A stretch of 64,000 nt of DNA from Nitrospirota bacterium. GTDB taxonomy: Bacteria > Nitrospirota > Thermodesulfovibrionia > Thermodesulfovibrionales > JdFR-88. The stretch lies in the NCBI GenBank assembly GCA_021789935.1, contig JAJYIR010000012.1, forward strand, positions 1 to 64,000, written 5' to 3'. Positions 52,385-61,453 of this stretch are shown here, one piece after another. Made by a program: the position numbers and the translations under genes. A model generated the notes under the pieces. It worked only from the letters and a program-made list of their open reading frames with translations. It made no database searches and was not told the origin of the DNA. How positions within the stretch are numbered: position 1 is the first letter of the stretch; every line of letters starts with the position of its first letter.

Positions 52385-53338
52385 ATGATGAATTTTAAAG
52401 ATCTCCTGGATGAATCCGTTAAGCTTCACGGGCATCTTTGCGCCGGACAGGTGCTTGGGGTGCGGATGTCCATGGCGGGATTAAGAGAGGCCGGTATTTT
52501 CGCCCCCAGGGGGGCCGACAGGAAAAACCTTATTGTCTTTGTCGAGATAGACAGGTGCGCGACTGACGCCATACAGTCCGTAACCGGGTGCAGCCTGGGC
52601 AAAAGGACTATGAAATTCGCGGACTATGGCAAGATGGCTGCAAGCTTCCTGAACCTGAAAAACGGGAAGGCCGTAAGAGTGCTGGCCAAAGAGGAATCCA
52701 GGCAAAGGGCAAAGGAATACTTCCCCGAAATTGAAAATCGTTACGAGGCGCAGCTTGAGGCTTACAAGATAATGCCGGAGCAGGAGCTTTTCGAGATTTC
52801 AGAGGTCGTCATAAAGATTAAGCCGGAAGACATGCCTGGCCGCCCGACCGGCAGGGTGCCCTGCGCAAGGTGCGGAGAATATGTGCAGGACTCCAGGGAA
52901 GTAACGCACGGGGATATTAATTTGTGCCGGCCGTGCTCAACGGAGGCCGGTTATTACGAGGGTCCTTTTTTTTCATCTAGCGTTATGCACAAATTGCATA
53001 ACGATTTTGAAATCAAATCGAAGCTCTGGATTGAGTCAGGGGGAGGGCCTTTTTTTGGCCGGGGCAAGGTGCTTCTGCTGAAGGCCATAGACAGGCACGG
53101 TTCCATAAGCCAGGCGGCGAAAGAGGTGAACATCCCGTACAGGAAGGCATGGGGCTATATCAAGGCAATGGAAGAAAGACTCGGCATCCCTCTTGTGGAG
53201 TGCAAGGCTGGAGGGAAAAACGGCGGCGGCGCGACCCTGACTCCAGAGATAAGGGATTTCCTTGCCAAGTATGACCGGATTGAAAAAGAGATGCGGCTGA
53301 AGACGGATGAAAAGTTCAGGGAGATATTCGGATTATAA
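52385..53338 (+). CDS. FmdE domain fused to a ModE-like DNA-binding domain
   Basis: The 317-residue protein has an FmdE domain (about 1-150) with FHGHLCAGQ-type metal motif (HGHLCAGQVLGVRM), DRCATDAIQSVTGCS and KFADYGKMA. A zinc-ribbon-like segment follows, VPCARCGEYV then LCRPC. The C-terminal winged helix (about 208-317) is of the ModE/LysR-like type: GRGKVLLLKAIDRHGSISQAAKEV, IPYRKAWGYI. FmdE proteins are linked to molybdenum/tungsten enzymes, and ModE regulates molybdate genes. The context (moeA-like, moaA, modABC) supports a molybdenum-responsive regulator. Confidence 0.88.
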   Translation: MMNFKDLLDESVKLHGHLCAGQVLGVRMSMAGLREAGIFAPRGADRKNLIVFVEIDRCATDAIQSVTGCSLGKRTMKFADYGKMAASFLNLKNGKAVRVLAKEESRQRAKEYFPEIENRYEAQLEAYKIMPEQELFEISEVVIKIKPEDMPGRPTGRVPCARCGEYVQDSREVTHGDINLCRPCSTEAGYYEGPFFSSSVMHKLHNDFEIKSKLWIESGGGPFFGRGKVLLLKAIDRHGSISQAAKEVNIPYRKAWGYIKAMEERLGIPLVECKAGGKNGGGATLTPEIRDFLAKYDRIEKEMRLKTDEKFREIFGL

Positions 53339-53380
53339 TTTTTTTTAGGGAAAAATATGGGGATATGAGGTATTCAATCC

Positions 53381-54475
53381 ATGTGCGATGAGTTTTTTCC
53401 CCCGATAGGAAAAGGCGGCAGCGGGGGTGGAAGCAAAAAGAAAAAGACCGTTCCGGTATCACTGGCAGCCGGAATGGTGCTTGCCCACGATATTACCGAG
53501 GTACGTCCGGATTTTAAGGGGCGGGCGTTCAGGAAGGGGCACATCGTCAAACAAGAGGATATCGCCCACCTGATGAGGCTGGGAAAGGAACACCTTTATG
53601 TCCTTGCTCTGGCCCCTGAGGAGATGCACGAGGACGAAGCGGCGTCAGTGATGGCGGCAGCCGTTATGGGCAAGGGCGTGGAAGCGGGGGAGTGCCGCGA
53701 AGGGAAGATCAATGTGTCCGCCTCTATTGACGGGCTTTTAAAAGTAGACAAAGAGGCGCTGATGGAGTTCAACATGCAAGGCGAAATAATGTGCGCCACC
53801 TTGCACGATGGCACCGTTGTGCGGAAAGGGCAGACGGTAGCGGCCACACGAGCAATACCGCTTGTCGTGGACCGCCGGGCTGTGGAGCTGGCTGCCGGCA
53901 TTGCACGCGAAAAAGGAGGCATCGTAAAGGTCCTGCCGGTCAGAAAGCCCAAAACAGGTGTTGTGATTACCGGCGAAGAGGTGTTTTCGGGACGGATAAA
54001 GGACGCCTTTGCCCCCGTCATCAGGGGGAAAATAGAGGCATTGGGCGGGGAAATAATCGGTATCGCCTATGCCCCCGATGATGAAAACTTCATCGCGGCA
54101 AGGCTAAGGGAATTCCTGAATAAGGGGGCGGACCTGCTTATCGCGACAGGTGGAATGTCCGTGGATCCGGACGACGTCACCAGGTTTGCCATAAGGGATT
54201 TAGGCGCCCGGGACATCACATATGGGGCGGCGGTGCTGCCAGGCTCGATGTTCCTTTCGGCCACCATAGAGAACGCGAAGGGTGCTGTTGTGCCAGTCTT
54301 AGGAGTACCTACCTGTGCCATGTACGGCAAGACAACCATATTGGACCTCATGCTGCCAAGGATACTTGCGGGAGAGGAGATTGGCAGGAGGCAGCTGGCG
54401 GAACTTGGGCACGGGGGCCTGTGTCTCCACTGCAGCGTGTGCCGCTGGCCCGTTTGTCCTTTTGGAAAATTTTGA
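53381..54475 (+). CDS. MoeA-like molybdopterin-binding protein
   Basis: The 364-residue protein is related to MoeA/MogA proteins of molybdenum cofactor synthesis. An N-terminal MoeA-like part has VSLAAGMVLAHDITEV and FRKGHIVKQEDI. The MoCF-binding domain (about 190-330) has GVVITGEEVFSGRIKD and LLIATGGMSVDPDD. The C-terminus ends in a Cys-rich tail, CLHCSVCRWPVCPFGKF, unlike classic MoeA and able to bind metal. It lies 20 bases before moaA. True insertase activity is not certain. Confidence 0.85.
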   Translation: MCDEFFPPIGKGGSGGGSKKKKTVPVSLAAGMVLAHDITEVRPDFKGRAFRKGHIVKQEDIAHLMRLGKEHLYVLALAPEEMHEDEAASVMAAAVMGKGVEAGECREGKINVSASIDGLLKVDKEALMEFNMQGEIMCATLHDGTVVRKGQTVAATRAIPLVVDRRAVELAAGIAREKGGIVKVLPVRKPKTGVVITGEEVFSGRIKDAFAPVIRGKIEALGGEIIGIAYAPDDENFIAARLREFLNKGADLLIATGGMSVDPDDVTRFAIRDLGARDITYGAAVLPGSMFLSATIENAKGAVVPVLGVPTCAMYGKTTILDLMLPRILAGEEIGRRQLAELGHGGLCLHCSVCRWPVCPFGKF

Positions 54476-54495
54476 CCTGTTCCCGGAGATCCATC

Positions 54496-55449
54496 ATGGA
54501 ACTTAGAGACTCTTTTGGCAGGAAGATAGACTATATAAGACTCTCCGTAACGGACAGGTGCAATCTTCGCTGCATATACTGCAACCCGGGTAACGCTTCG
54601 AGGTGTTCTTTAAATCCGGGCAAGATGCCGAAATTCGAAAAAATAACCCGTTTTTTGCGTGTTGCCAGGAAATACGGGTTAAAAAAGGTAAGGCTCACGG
54701 GGGGCGAACCTCTTTTAAGGAAGGATATAGTCCATCTGGTCCGTGAGATCAAGGCCATTGGTATAGAGGACCTCAGCCTTACCACAAACGGCCTTCTGCT
54801 TCCGTTTTTTGCAACGGAGCTCAAGATGGCGGGGCTGGACAGGGTAAATATAAGCCTTGACTCCCTGAATCCGGACCGCTACGGATCAATAACCGGCGGC
54901 GGCAGACTGGGCGATGCTCTTCGGGCCATCAGGGAGGCCGAAAAGGTCTTTTGGCCGGCCCCGGTCAAGATAAACATGGTCCCTATAAAGGGCGTAAACG
55001 GAGACGAAATACGCGGTTTTGCTCAAATGACCCTGGAGAACCTTTTTCATGTCAGGTTCATAGAGCTTATGCCGGTTGGCGGCAGTGCCTTTGAGGAAAT
55101 GAGAATCACGTCCGGGGAAGCCAAGGATGCGATATCCTCCATGGGCGGGCTTCTTCCTCTTGGCCGTTCCGGCTCTTCAGACAACTACGCGCTTCCGGGC
55201 GCCAAGGGAGTGATAGGTTTCATAAGTCCCATGAGCGGCCATTTATGCGATTCCTGCAACAGGCTGCGCATAACGCCGGCGGGCAAAATAAGGCCCTGTC
55301 TTTTCTCGGACCATGAGCAGGACCTGAATACGGCTTCCACCGAAGATGAGATGGAACGGTTATTGCTCATTTCAGTATTGAGCAAAGAGAAAGGGAGTCT
55401 TCTTAAGAGGGCTGTACAGTTCGATACCATGCAACAGGTTGGGGGTTAA
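54496..55449 (+). CDS. moaA: GTP 3',8-cyclase MoaA
   Basis: MoaA is the radical SAM enzyme that begins molybdopterin synthesis from GTP. ATG at 54496 (CGGAG upstream) gives 317 residues. The N-terminal cluster is C22-x3-C26-x2-C29 in RCNLRCIYC, followed by RLTGGEPLLRKDI. The C-terminal cluster region reads CDSCNRLRITPAGKIRPCLF. The protein ends in Gly-Gly, the tail needed by the family. A longer in-frame start at 54421 lies inside the previous gene. Confidence 0.95.
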   Translation: MELRDSFGRKIDYIRLSVTDRCNLRCIYCNPGNASRCSLNPGKMPKFEKITRFLRVARKYGLKKVRLTGGEPLLRKDIVHLVREIKAIGIEDLSLTTNGLLLPFFATELKMAGLDRVNISLDSLNPDRYGSITGGGRLGDALRAIREAEKVFWPAPVKINMVPIKGVNGDEIRGFAQMTLENLFHVRFIELMPVGGSAFEEMRITSGEAKDAISSMGGLLPLGRSGSSDNYALPGAKGVIGFISPMSGHLCDSCNRLRITPAGKIRPCLFSDHEQDLNTASTEDEMERLLLISVLSKEKGSLLKRAVQFDTMQQVGG

Positions 55450-55452
55450 GGC

Positions 55453-56277
55453 ATGTTCAGAAAGGGTTTTCCCCAGATTTTTGTTAAAAGGTTTTTGGCC
55501 GTTCCAGTGATTTTTTTGTTGGCCGCCGCCTTTTTTGTAACTTTTTGTCCGCTGGAGGGACACGCCGCCGCTCAAAACAATCAAGATATCACCGTCTCGG
55601 CGGCAATAAGTCTTAAAAACGCCTTCAACGAGATAGCAAAGATATACGAGGAAAGGAACCCGGGCGTAAAAATACTATTCAACTTCGGGGCTTCGGGCAA
55701 CCTGATGATGCAGATAGAGGAGGGCGCGCCGGTGGATGTCTTTGCCTCCGCAGCCGAAAAACAGATGGACGATCTGGCGGGAAAAGGGCTCATAGCGCCA
55801 GGCTCCAGGGTGGATTTCGCCGAAAATACCGTTGTCCTCATCGTTCCATCGGGACAAAAGAGCGCATTTGTCAAAGGCTTCATGGACCTTACGGACCCTC
55901 GCATAAAAAGGATCGCCATAGGCAACCCCAAGTCCGTGCCCGCCGGAATGTACTCGGAAGAGACTCTCAAATATTTTGGGCTTGGGACTTCCGTAAGTAA
56001 AAAAATTATATACGGCGAGCATGTGAGGCAGGTGCTTGAATACGTTGCAAGGGGAGAGGTGGACGCTGGTCTCGTTTACTCCACGGATGCCAGGATTGAG
56101 GCGGGGCAGGTGAGGGTGGCGGCTGTCGCGCCGCCCGCCAGCCACAAACCGGTCGTGTACCCCATAACGGTCGTCAGAGGGTCGGCAAACGAAAAACTCG
56201 CGCGGACTTTCGTGTCTCTGGTTACATCACCGGAAGGTAAGAAAATCCTCCGGAAATACGGGTTTGAATCGAAATGA
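55453..56277 (+). CDS. modA: Molybdate ABC transporter binding protein ModA
   Basis: ModA captures molybdate or tungstate in the periplasm. A signal peptide (about 1-36) precedes the mature sequence ITVSAAISLKNAFNEIAKIYE. Conserved blocks include NFGASGNLMMQIEEGAPVDVFASA and KSVPAGMYSEETLKYFGL, and the C-terminus resembles ModA (YPITVVRG). Length is 274 residues. It lies three bases after moaA. Confidence 0.94.
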   Translation: MFRKGFPQIFVKRFLAVPVIFLLAAAFFVTFCPLEGHAAAQNNQDITVSAAISLKNAFNEIAKIYEERNPGVKILFNFGASGNLMMQIEEGAPVDVFASAAEKQMDDLAGKGLIAPGSRVDFAENTVVLIVPSGQKSAFVKGFMDLTDPRIKRIAIGNPKSVPAGMYSEETLKYFGLGTSVSKKIIYGEHVRQVLEYVARGEVDAGLVYSTDARIEAGQVRVAAVAPPASHKPVVYPITVVRGSANEKLARTFVSLVTSPEGKKILRKYGFESK

Positions 56278-56352
56278 TTTTTTGTCCCCTTTTATTTTTT
56301 CTTTTTTCTTTCTCTTTTACGCCTTTGACCGGCTGGGAGACTTGGTGAACCT

Positions 56353-57018
56353 ATGAGCGCTAACGGGATGTTTTCGCTCAGGCTGTCGTTTCAGGTTGCC
56401 CTGGTAGTGACATTTTTCATACTGCTTGCCGGTGTCCCGGTCTCTTACATTCTGGCGAGGAAAAAATTCCGTGGCAAGGAACTTCTGGACGCGCTTTTTA
56501 CGCTTCCCCTGGTGCTCCCGCCGACGGTAACGGGATATTACCTGATAGTCCTTTTGGGCCGGAACGGGTTTTTTGGCCGTCCGCTTTACAACCTCACCGG
56601 CTGGACTGCCATGTTCACCTGGTGGGCGGCGGCGGCGGCCTCCTTCGTGGTGTCCATACCGCTTATGATAAGGACCTCCAGGGCCGCGATAGAATCCGTG
56701 GATGAAAACCTTGTGAACGCTTCCTATACACTGGGACATGGAGAGCTCAAGACCGCGCTCAGGGTGGTGCTCCCTCTTGCGAAAAAGGGAATAATGGCCG
56801 GGGCAGTGCTTTCCTTCGCAAGGGCGATAGGCGAGTTCGGCGCAACTCTGATGTTTGCCGGCGACATACCCGGCAAGACGGAGACCATGCCGCTTGCCAT
56901 CTACAATTACCTTGAAAACGGAGAGTGGGACAGGGCGCGGGCCATGGCCATCATACTTACCGTTTTGTCAGTGTCGGTCATATATATCGCCAACAGGTTA
57001 AGCAAGAGGATATTTTGA
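56353..57018 (+). CDS. modB: Molybdate ABC transporter permease ModB
   Basis: ModB is the membrane channel of the molybdate importer. The 221-residue protein has about five helices, with the family sequence LPLVLPPTVTGYYLIVLLGRNG and the cytoplasmic EAA loop (SYTLGHGELKTALRVVLPLA). Length is normal. modC follows after two bases. Confidence 0.95.
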   Translation: MSANGMFSLRLSFQVALVVTFFILLAGVPVSYILARKKFRGKELLDALFTLPLVLPPTVTGYYLIVLLGRNGFFGRPLYNLTGWTAMFTWWAAAAASFVVSIPLMIRTSRAAIESVDENLVNASYTLGHGELKTALRVVLPLAKKGIMAGAVLSFARAIGEFGATLMFAGDIPGKTETMPLAIYNYLENGEWDRARAMAIILTVLSVSVIYIANRLSKRIF

Positions 57019-57020
57019 AA

Positions 57021-57779
57021 ATGGGGCTTTCGGTCAACATCAGGAAGAGGCTCAACGGGTTTTCCATGGACGTCAACTGGCGCATGGAAAACGAGTTTGC
57101 GGTATTGTTCGGGCGCTCCGGAGCCGGAAAGTCACTTACTCTAAGGTCCGTGGCAGGGCTCATCAGGCCGGATGCCGGAACGATAATTTCGTCTGGAGAG
57201 GTGCTTTTTGACTATGCGGCGCGGATAGATATCTCACCGCAAAAAAGGGGGTTCGGTTACGTTTCCCAGGACCCGGCGCTGTTTCCTCATATGACAGTGC
57301 GCGGGAATATTGAATATGGGATAAAGAAAAATAAAAATAAAAAACCTGTCCTCAAGGGAAAAGACAAAGACCCGGAGGAAAGCTTGAATTATATTCTGGA
57401 TGCCTTCGGGATAAAAAAACTCGGGGACAACCGCCCGGACGAGATATCAGGAGGGCAAAAGCAGCGTGTCGCCCTGGCAAGGGCCCTCATCGGCAGGCCC
57501 AGGGCCCTTTTGCTCGATGAGCCTTTTTCGGCGCTTGATGCCCCGCTGCGCGCTGAGATGGGAAGGCTTCTCGTGGAAATAAGACGGGAGTTTAATATCC
57601 CCGTAGTGCTGGTTACGCACGATCTTGCAGAGGCCCGCGGACTGGCCGGAAGACTTATCATTTACCATGGAGGGAAGGTCATCCAGGAGGGTTCGCCTGA
57701 AGATGTTATCAGAAGCCCGGCCAGCGAAGATGTTGCCTCGCTGCTGATGCTGCCGGAAAACAGGGCCGTTTTTTATTGA
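57021..57779 (+). CDS. modC: Molybdate ABC transporter ATPase ModC (short form)
   Basis: ModC drives molybdate import. ATG at 57021 gives 252 residues. Walker A is GRSGAGKSLTL, the signature is ISGGQKQRVALARAL, Walker B is ALLLDEPFSALDAP and the H-loop is VTHDLAEA. It lacks the C-terminal TOBE (Mop) domain of the standard ~350-residue ModC, so direct molybdate feedback through this subunit is unlikely. The longer frame from 56925 overlaps modB. Confidence 0.94.
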   Translation: MGLSVNIRKRLNGFSMDVNWRMENEFAVLFGRSGAGKSLTLRSVAGLIRPDAGTIISSGEVLFDYAARIDISPQKRGFGYVSQDPALFPHMTVRGNIEYGIKKNKNKKPVLKGKDKDPEESLNYILDAFGIKKLGDNRPDEISGGQKQRVALARALIGRPRALLLDEPFSALDAPLRAEMGRLLVEIRREFNIPVVLVTHDLAEARGLAGRLIIYHGGKVIQEGSPEDVIRSPASEDVASLLMLPENRAVFY

Positions 57780-57819
57780 TCCATCACAATAGAGCAATAG
57801 AGCTTAAAAAGAAAGTTAT

Positions 57820-60525
57820 TTAGAGCTTCTCTATCCTCACGGCGCAGGACTTGTACTCCGGAGTGCCCGTTATGGGGTCCCTGTGCGGCGAAGTGAGCAG
57901 GTTTGTGAGAACGTCCTGGTGATGGAATGCCAAAAAGACGTTTCCCTCCTGGGAGCGTTCGAATACTCTCACCTTTACTTTTATTTCCCCCCGCCTGGAG
58001 CTGACCTTCACCATCTCACCGTGTTTGATGCCCAGCTTCGCTGCATCGGCCGGGCTAAGCTCCAGCAGCTCTTCAGGGAACATCTCCATGATCCCCTTTG
58101 AGCGCCTGGTCATCGATCCGTTGTTGTAGTGTTCGCGCCTGCGGCCTGTGATGAGCACAAATGGATAATCCGCGTCAGGGACTTCTCCTGATCCCTTGTG
58201 CTCAAGCGCGATGAACCTGGCGCGCCCGCCGGGCCGGGAGAACATTTCCTGGTAAAGAGTGGCTGTCCCCGGATGGTCCTTGGTGGGGCAGGGCCACTGT
58301 ATGCTGCCCTGATCAAGCCGCGCATAGCTTATGCCCCCGTAAATGGGAGCCAGCGACGCTATTTCATCCATGATTTCCGAAGGATGGTTGTATTTCATTT
58401 GATAGCCCATCCTTGAGGCTATCTCGCAGAAGACCTCCCATTCGGCCTTGCCGGAGACGGGTTCCACAGCCTTCCTGATTCTCTGCACTCTTCGCTCTCC
58501 GTTTGTGAACGTGCCTTCTTTTTCAGCGAAGCTGGCGCCAGGCAGCACCACATGGGCAAAACGCGTGGTCTCGGTGTGGAAGATGTCCTGCACGACCAGA
58601 AACTCCACTGAGGCAAGCGCCTGGCGTATGTGGGAGATATCCGGGTCCGTATGGGCCGGGTCCTCGCCGAGGATGAAAAGTCCTTTGAAAGTGCCTTTTT
58701 TTGCCTCATCGAGCATCTCTACTGATTTGAGCCCCGGTTTTGAGGGCAGTTTTACTCCCCAGGCTTTTTCGAATTTCTCCCTGACCTTGGGGTCGGTTAC
58801 CGGTTGGTATCCGGTAAAAGCGGCCGGTGCAGGCCCCATGTCCGAAGCGCCCTGGACATTGTTTTGCCCCCTGAGCGCCATTATGCCGGTGGCGGGTCTG
58901 CCTATATGGCCGCAGACGAGGGCCAGGTTGGCCACGGCCATGGCGTTTTCCGTGCCGGTCTGGTGCTCGGTCACTCCCAAACCGTAAAGGATCATGGCGT
59001 TTTTTGCCCCGGCGTATATCCTGGCAGCCTCTACCAGCTTCTCGGGGGAAACGCCGGTCAGTTCGTGAACATGAGCGGGTGTGTATTTCTCCACTGCGTC
59101 CTTCAGATCTTCGAACCCTTCGGTCCTTTTTTCGATGAAATCCCTGTTATAAAGGCCTTCCTTGAGTATTACATGCACAAGTCCGTTCAGAAGGGCGATA
59201 TTGGAGCCGGGTTTCAGGTTGAGCCAGACGTCAGCCCATTTGACCAGCTCTATCTTCCTGGGGTCTGCGACGATTATTCGGGCCCCGTTTTTTATCGCCT
59301 TGTTCACATGAATGGAGATCACCGGATGTCCTTCGGTGGTGTTCGATCCGAAGATCAAAAGCGCATCCGCCTCCGATATCTGGTCGAAGGAATTGCTCGC
59401 GGCTCCCGCCCCTAAAGATGTGGCCAGACCGGCCACAGTTGGGGCGTGTCAAACCCGGGCGCAGTTATCTACGTTATTGCTGCCCAGGACCGTGCGGACC
59501 CATTTGGAGACCAGGTAATTTTCCTCGTTGGTGCAGCGCGAAGAGGAAAAGGCCCCCACGGCATCCGGACCATACTTTTCCTTAATCGCTCCAAAGCGGC
59601 TTGCTATGAGGTCCAGGGCCTCATCCCATGTGGCTTCGCGGAATTTCCCGCCTTCTTTTATAAGAGGGGTTTTTATCCGGTCCTCATGATGTATGAACTC
59701 ATAGCCGAAGCGCCCTTTTATGCACAGGTTCCCTTTGTTGACGGGAGAATCGTAGTCAGAGGTGACCTTCGTCACCTTGCCATGCTTTACATTCAGGAAG
59801 AAGGAACAACCCGTCCCGCAGTAAGAGCAAGTGGTTTTAACCTTTTTTACGGAAAGGTGCCGGCCCGTTCTGGCGGAGGGCTTTTCCACAAGGGCTCCTG
59901 TGGGGCACGTGGAGACGCACTGGCCGCAGAAAAGGCAGTTTTCAGGGGATAGGGGTTTGCCGAAAGCGGTGTCCGGTTTCGCGTGAAAGCCTCTGCCGGT
60001 CATATCTATGGCTCCCTTGAGCATCACGTTTTTGCAGATGTTCACGCACCTGCCGCAAAGGATGCATTTGTTCGGGTCGAAAGTTATGAAAGGGTTGTCT
60101 TCCCTTTTTGGGAGGTCCCACCGTTCGCCTTCGTACCTGGCGGGGGCCGCATCATATATAAAGGCTAATTCCTGCAAGGAGCAGTCTCCGGCCTTTTCGC
60201 AGCGCAGGCAGTCATTCGGGTGGTTGGAGAGAATGAGGGAAAGCATCGTCCTTCTAAGTTCAGTGAGGTTCTCGCTTTCCGTCGTGATCTCCATACCGTC
60301 TTGTATCGGGGTCGTGCAGGAAGAAAGCGGCCTGTTTATCCCTTTTACTTCCACCAGGCACAGCCTGCAGCCGCCATAAGGTTCCAGGCGAGGGTCAAAG
60401 CAGAGGGTGGGGATGAATATGCCCGCCTCCCTGCAGACCTCAAGGATGGTCTTACCTTCTTCACAATCGATCTGTTTTTGATTTATAAGGATCTTAATCA
60501 ACTTCCCAGCCTGTTTACCATCCAA
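57820..60525 (-). CDS. fdhA: Selenocysteine formate dehydrogenase, catalytic subunit
   Basis: One gene is split by an in-frame TGA (59449-59451) read as selenocysteine. The full product is 901 residues with Sec359 in CARVU-HAPTVAG. Domains: a 2Fe-2S part (CFDPRLEPYGGCRLC), HPNDCLRCEKAGDC, two 4Fe-4S sites (CILCGRCVNIC, CLFCGQCVSTC), then the Mo-bisMGD domain with CSYCGTGC. The C-terminal molydopterin dinucleotide domain ends near the stop. TTG at 60525 follows AGGAGAGG. There is no Tat signal, so it is cytoplasmic. It oxidises formate or reduces CO2. No fdhB or hydrogenase partner is adjacent. Confidence 0.95.
59407..59451 (-). promoter_or_regulatory. Bacterial SECIS element with UGA (Sec) codon
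   Basis: Directly after the TGA, the minus-strand RNA can fold with a lower stem CGCCCC/GGGGCG and an upper seven-pair stem TGTGGCC/GGCCACA. The loop is GGTCT, the same loop type as in E. coli fdhF. The TGA is at 59449-59451. This matches a bacterial SECIS recognised by SelB. Confidence 0.93.
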
Positions 60526-60582
60526 TTTTTTGCCTCTCCTTTCGCCGCAAAAAACTTTCCCAAAAAGACATGTTTGTTTCTT

Positions 60583-60612
60583 ATTTTACCCTGCGGCTGG
60601 TAAATTTCTCAA
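60583..60612 (-). promoter_or_regulatory. Candidate promoter of fdhA
   Basis: On the minus strand, TTGAGA (60607-60612) and TAAAAT (60583-60588) are separated by 18 bases, about 55 bases before the TTG start. No ModE- or FNR-type site was identified with confidence. Confidence 0.45.
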
Positions 60613-60698
60613 ACATTTATCTATAAATAATAATAATGCCGTTATCACCCGGGTATGTCGCGAAGGTCCGCAGTGAAGGGGCGCGATGAAAAGACATG

Positions 60699-60740
60699 TT
60701 GACTATATTTTTTTTGTCCTTTAAAATGTGCATATGCACA
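60699..60740 (+). promoter_or_regulatory. Promoter and 14-base palindromic operator of the DUF134 gene
   Basis: TTGACT (60699-60704) and TAAAAT (60722-60727) have 17-base spacing. The perfect palindrome TGTGCATATGCACA (60727-60740) overlaps the end of the -10 box and the likely start site, so a bound dimer would repress. The product of the next gene is the natural candidate. Confidence 0.7.
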
Positions 60741-60764
60741 AAATCAAAATATCCAGGGGTGTTT

Positions 60765-61064
60765 ATGTCTCCAAGGCCTAAGAAAGAGCGGGTTTGCGGG
60801 TGCAGCTTCATGGGTAGGGCATTCAAGCCCACCGGCATCCCGATGACCAGGATAGAGAAGATAACACTTTTAAGGGACGAACTTGAAGCGATTAAGCTCT
60901 GCGATATGGACGGACTGACCCAGGAGCAGGCAGGGCTTAAGATGGGTATTTCGAGGGGGACTGTTCAGCGGATATTGACGAGTGCAAGGAAGAAAGTGGC
61001 GGAGGCCCTGTCCGGATGCAAGGCCATCGTGCTTGAAAACATTATTTGCAAAGAGGAGGAATAA
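60765..61064 (+). CDS. DUF134 family DNA-binding protein
   Basis: ATG at 60765 with AGGGGTG upstream gives 99 residues, the usual family size. The sequence opens SPRPKKERVCGCSFMGRAFKPTGIP, with Cys residues that could hold metal. A sigma-like HTH follows: DELEAIKLCDMDGLTQEQAGLKMGIS then RGTVQRIL. The longer frame from 60696 overlaps the promoter. DUF134 genes are often next to NifX-type genes, as here. It probably binds the palindrome before it. Confidence 0.87.
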   Translation: MSPRPKKERVCGCSFMGRAFKPTGIPMTRIEKITLLRDELEAIKLCDMDGLTQEQAGLKMGISRGTVQRILTSARKKVAEALSGCKAIVLENIICKEEE

Positions 61065-61065
61065 G

Positions 61066-61437
61066 ATGAAACTGTGTTTTCCCGTAAGTGAGCCTCAGTC
61101 GCTTGGCAGCAGGGTGTACGGGCATTTCGGCTCGGCCCCGGCATTTATCGTGTTTGATACTGAAACCAAAAAGGAAAAGCCTGTCCTGAACGCCGACTCG
61201 CATCATGCCCACGGGATGTGCAGCCCCCTTAAGGCGCTGGCGGGCGAGCAGGTGGACGCCGTTGTGGTAGGGGGAATAGGCAGGGGCGCGCTTATGAGAC
61301 TGAACGGGGCCGGCATAAAGGTTTATAAGGCCTTCGAAGGGACGGTCGCTGAGAATATAAAACTTTTTGAGGACGGGCGCTTGCCTCTTTTCAGCCCCCT
61401 GGCAGTCTGCTCCGGACAGGAAGGCTGCGCGCACTAA
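61066..61437 (+). CDS. NifX/NifB-C-terminal-like iron-molybdenum-binding protein
   Basis: The 123-residue protein is of the dinitrogenase iron-molybdenum cofactor biosynthesis family: FPVSEPQSLGSRVYGHFGSAPAF, HAHGMCSPLKAL, VVGGIGRGALMRL. ATG at 61066 (GAGGAGGA upstream) follows the DUF134 stop by one base. Many such proteins occur without nitrogenase; no nif genes are in the window. A role in handling iron-sulfur or molybdenum clusters is possible. The C-terminus has Cys and His (CSGQEGCAH). Confidence 0.87.
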   Translation: MKLCFPVSEPQSLGSRVYGHFGSAPAFIVFDTETKKEKPVLNADSHHAHGMCSPLKALAGEQVDAVVVGGIGRGALMRLNGAGIKVYKAFEGTVAENIKLFEDGRLPLFSPLAVCSGQEGCAH

Positions 61438-61453
61438 AAAGACTTCAGCGGAA

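Noticed and set aside
57820-60525. Two separate genes or a broken formate dehydrogenase
   Set aside because: The only interruption is a TGA at the known Sec position, followed by a SECIS-like hairpin, and the frame continues unchanged.
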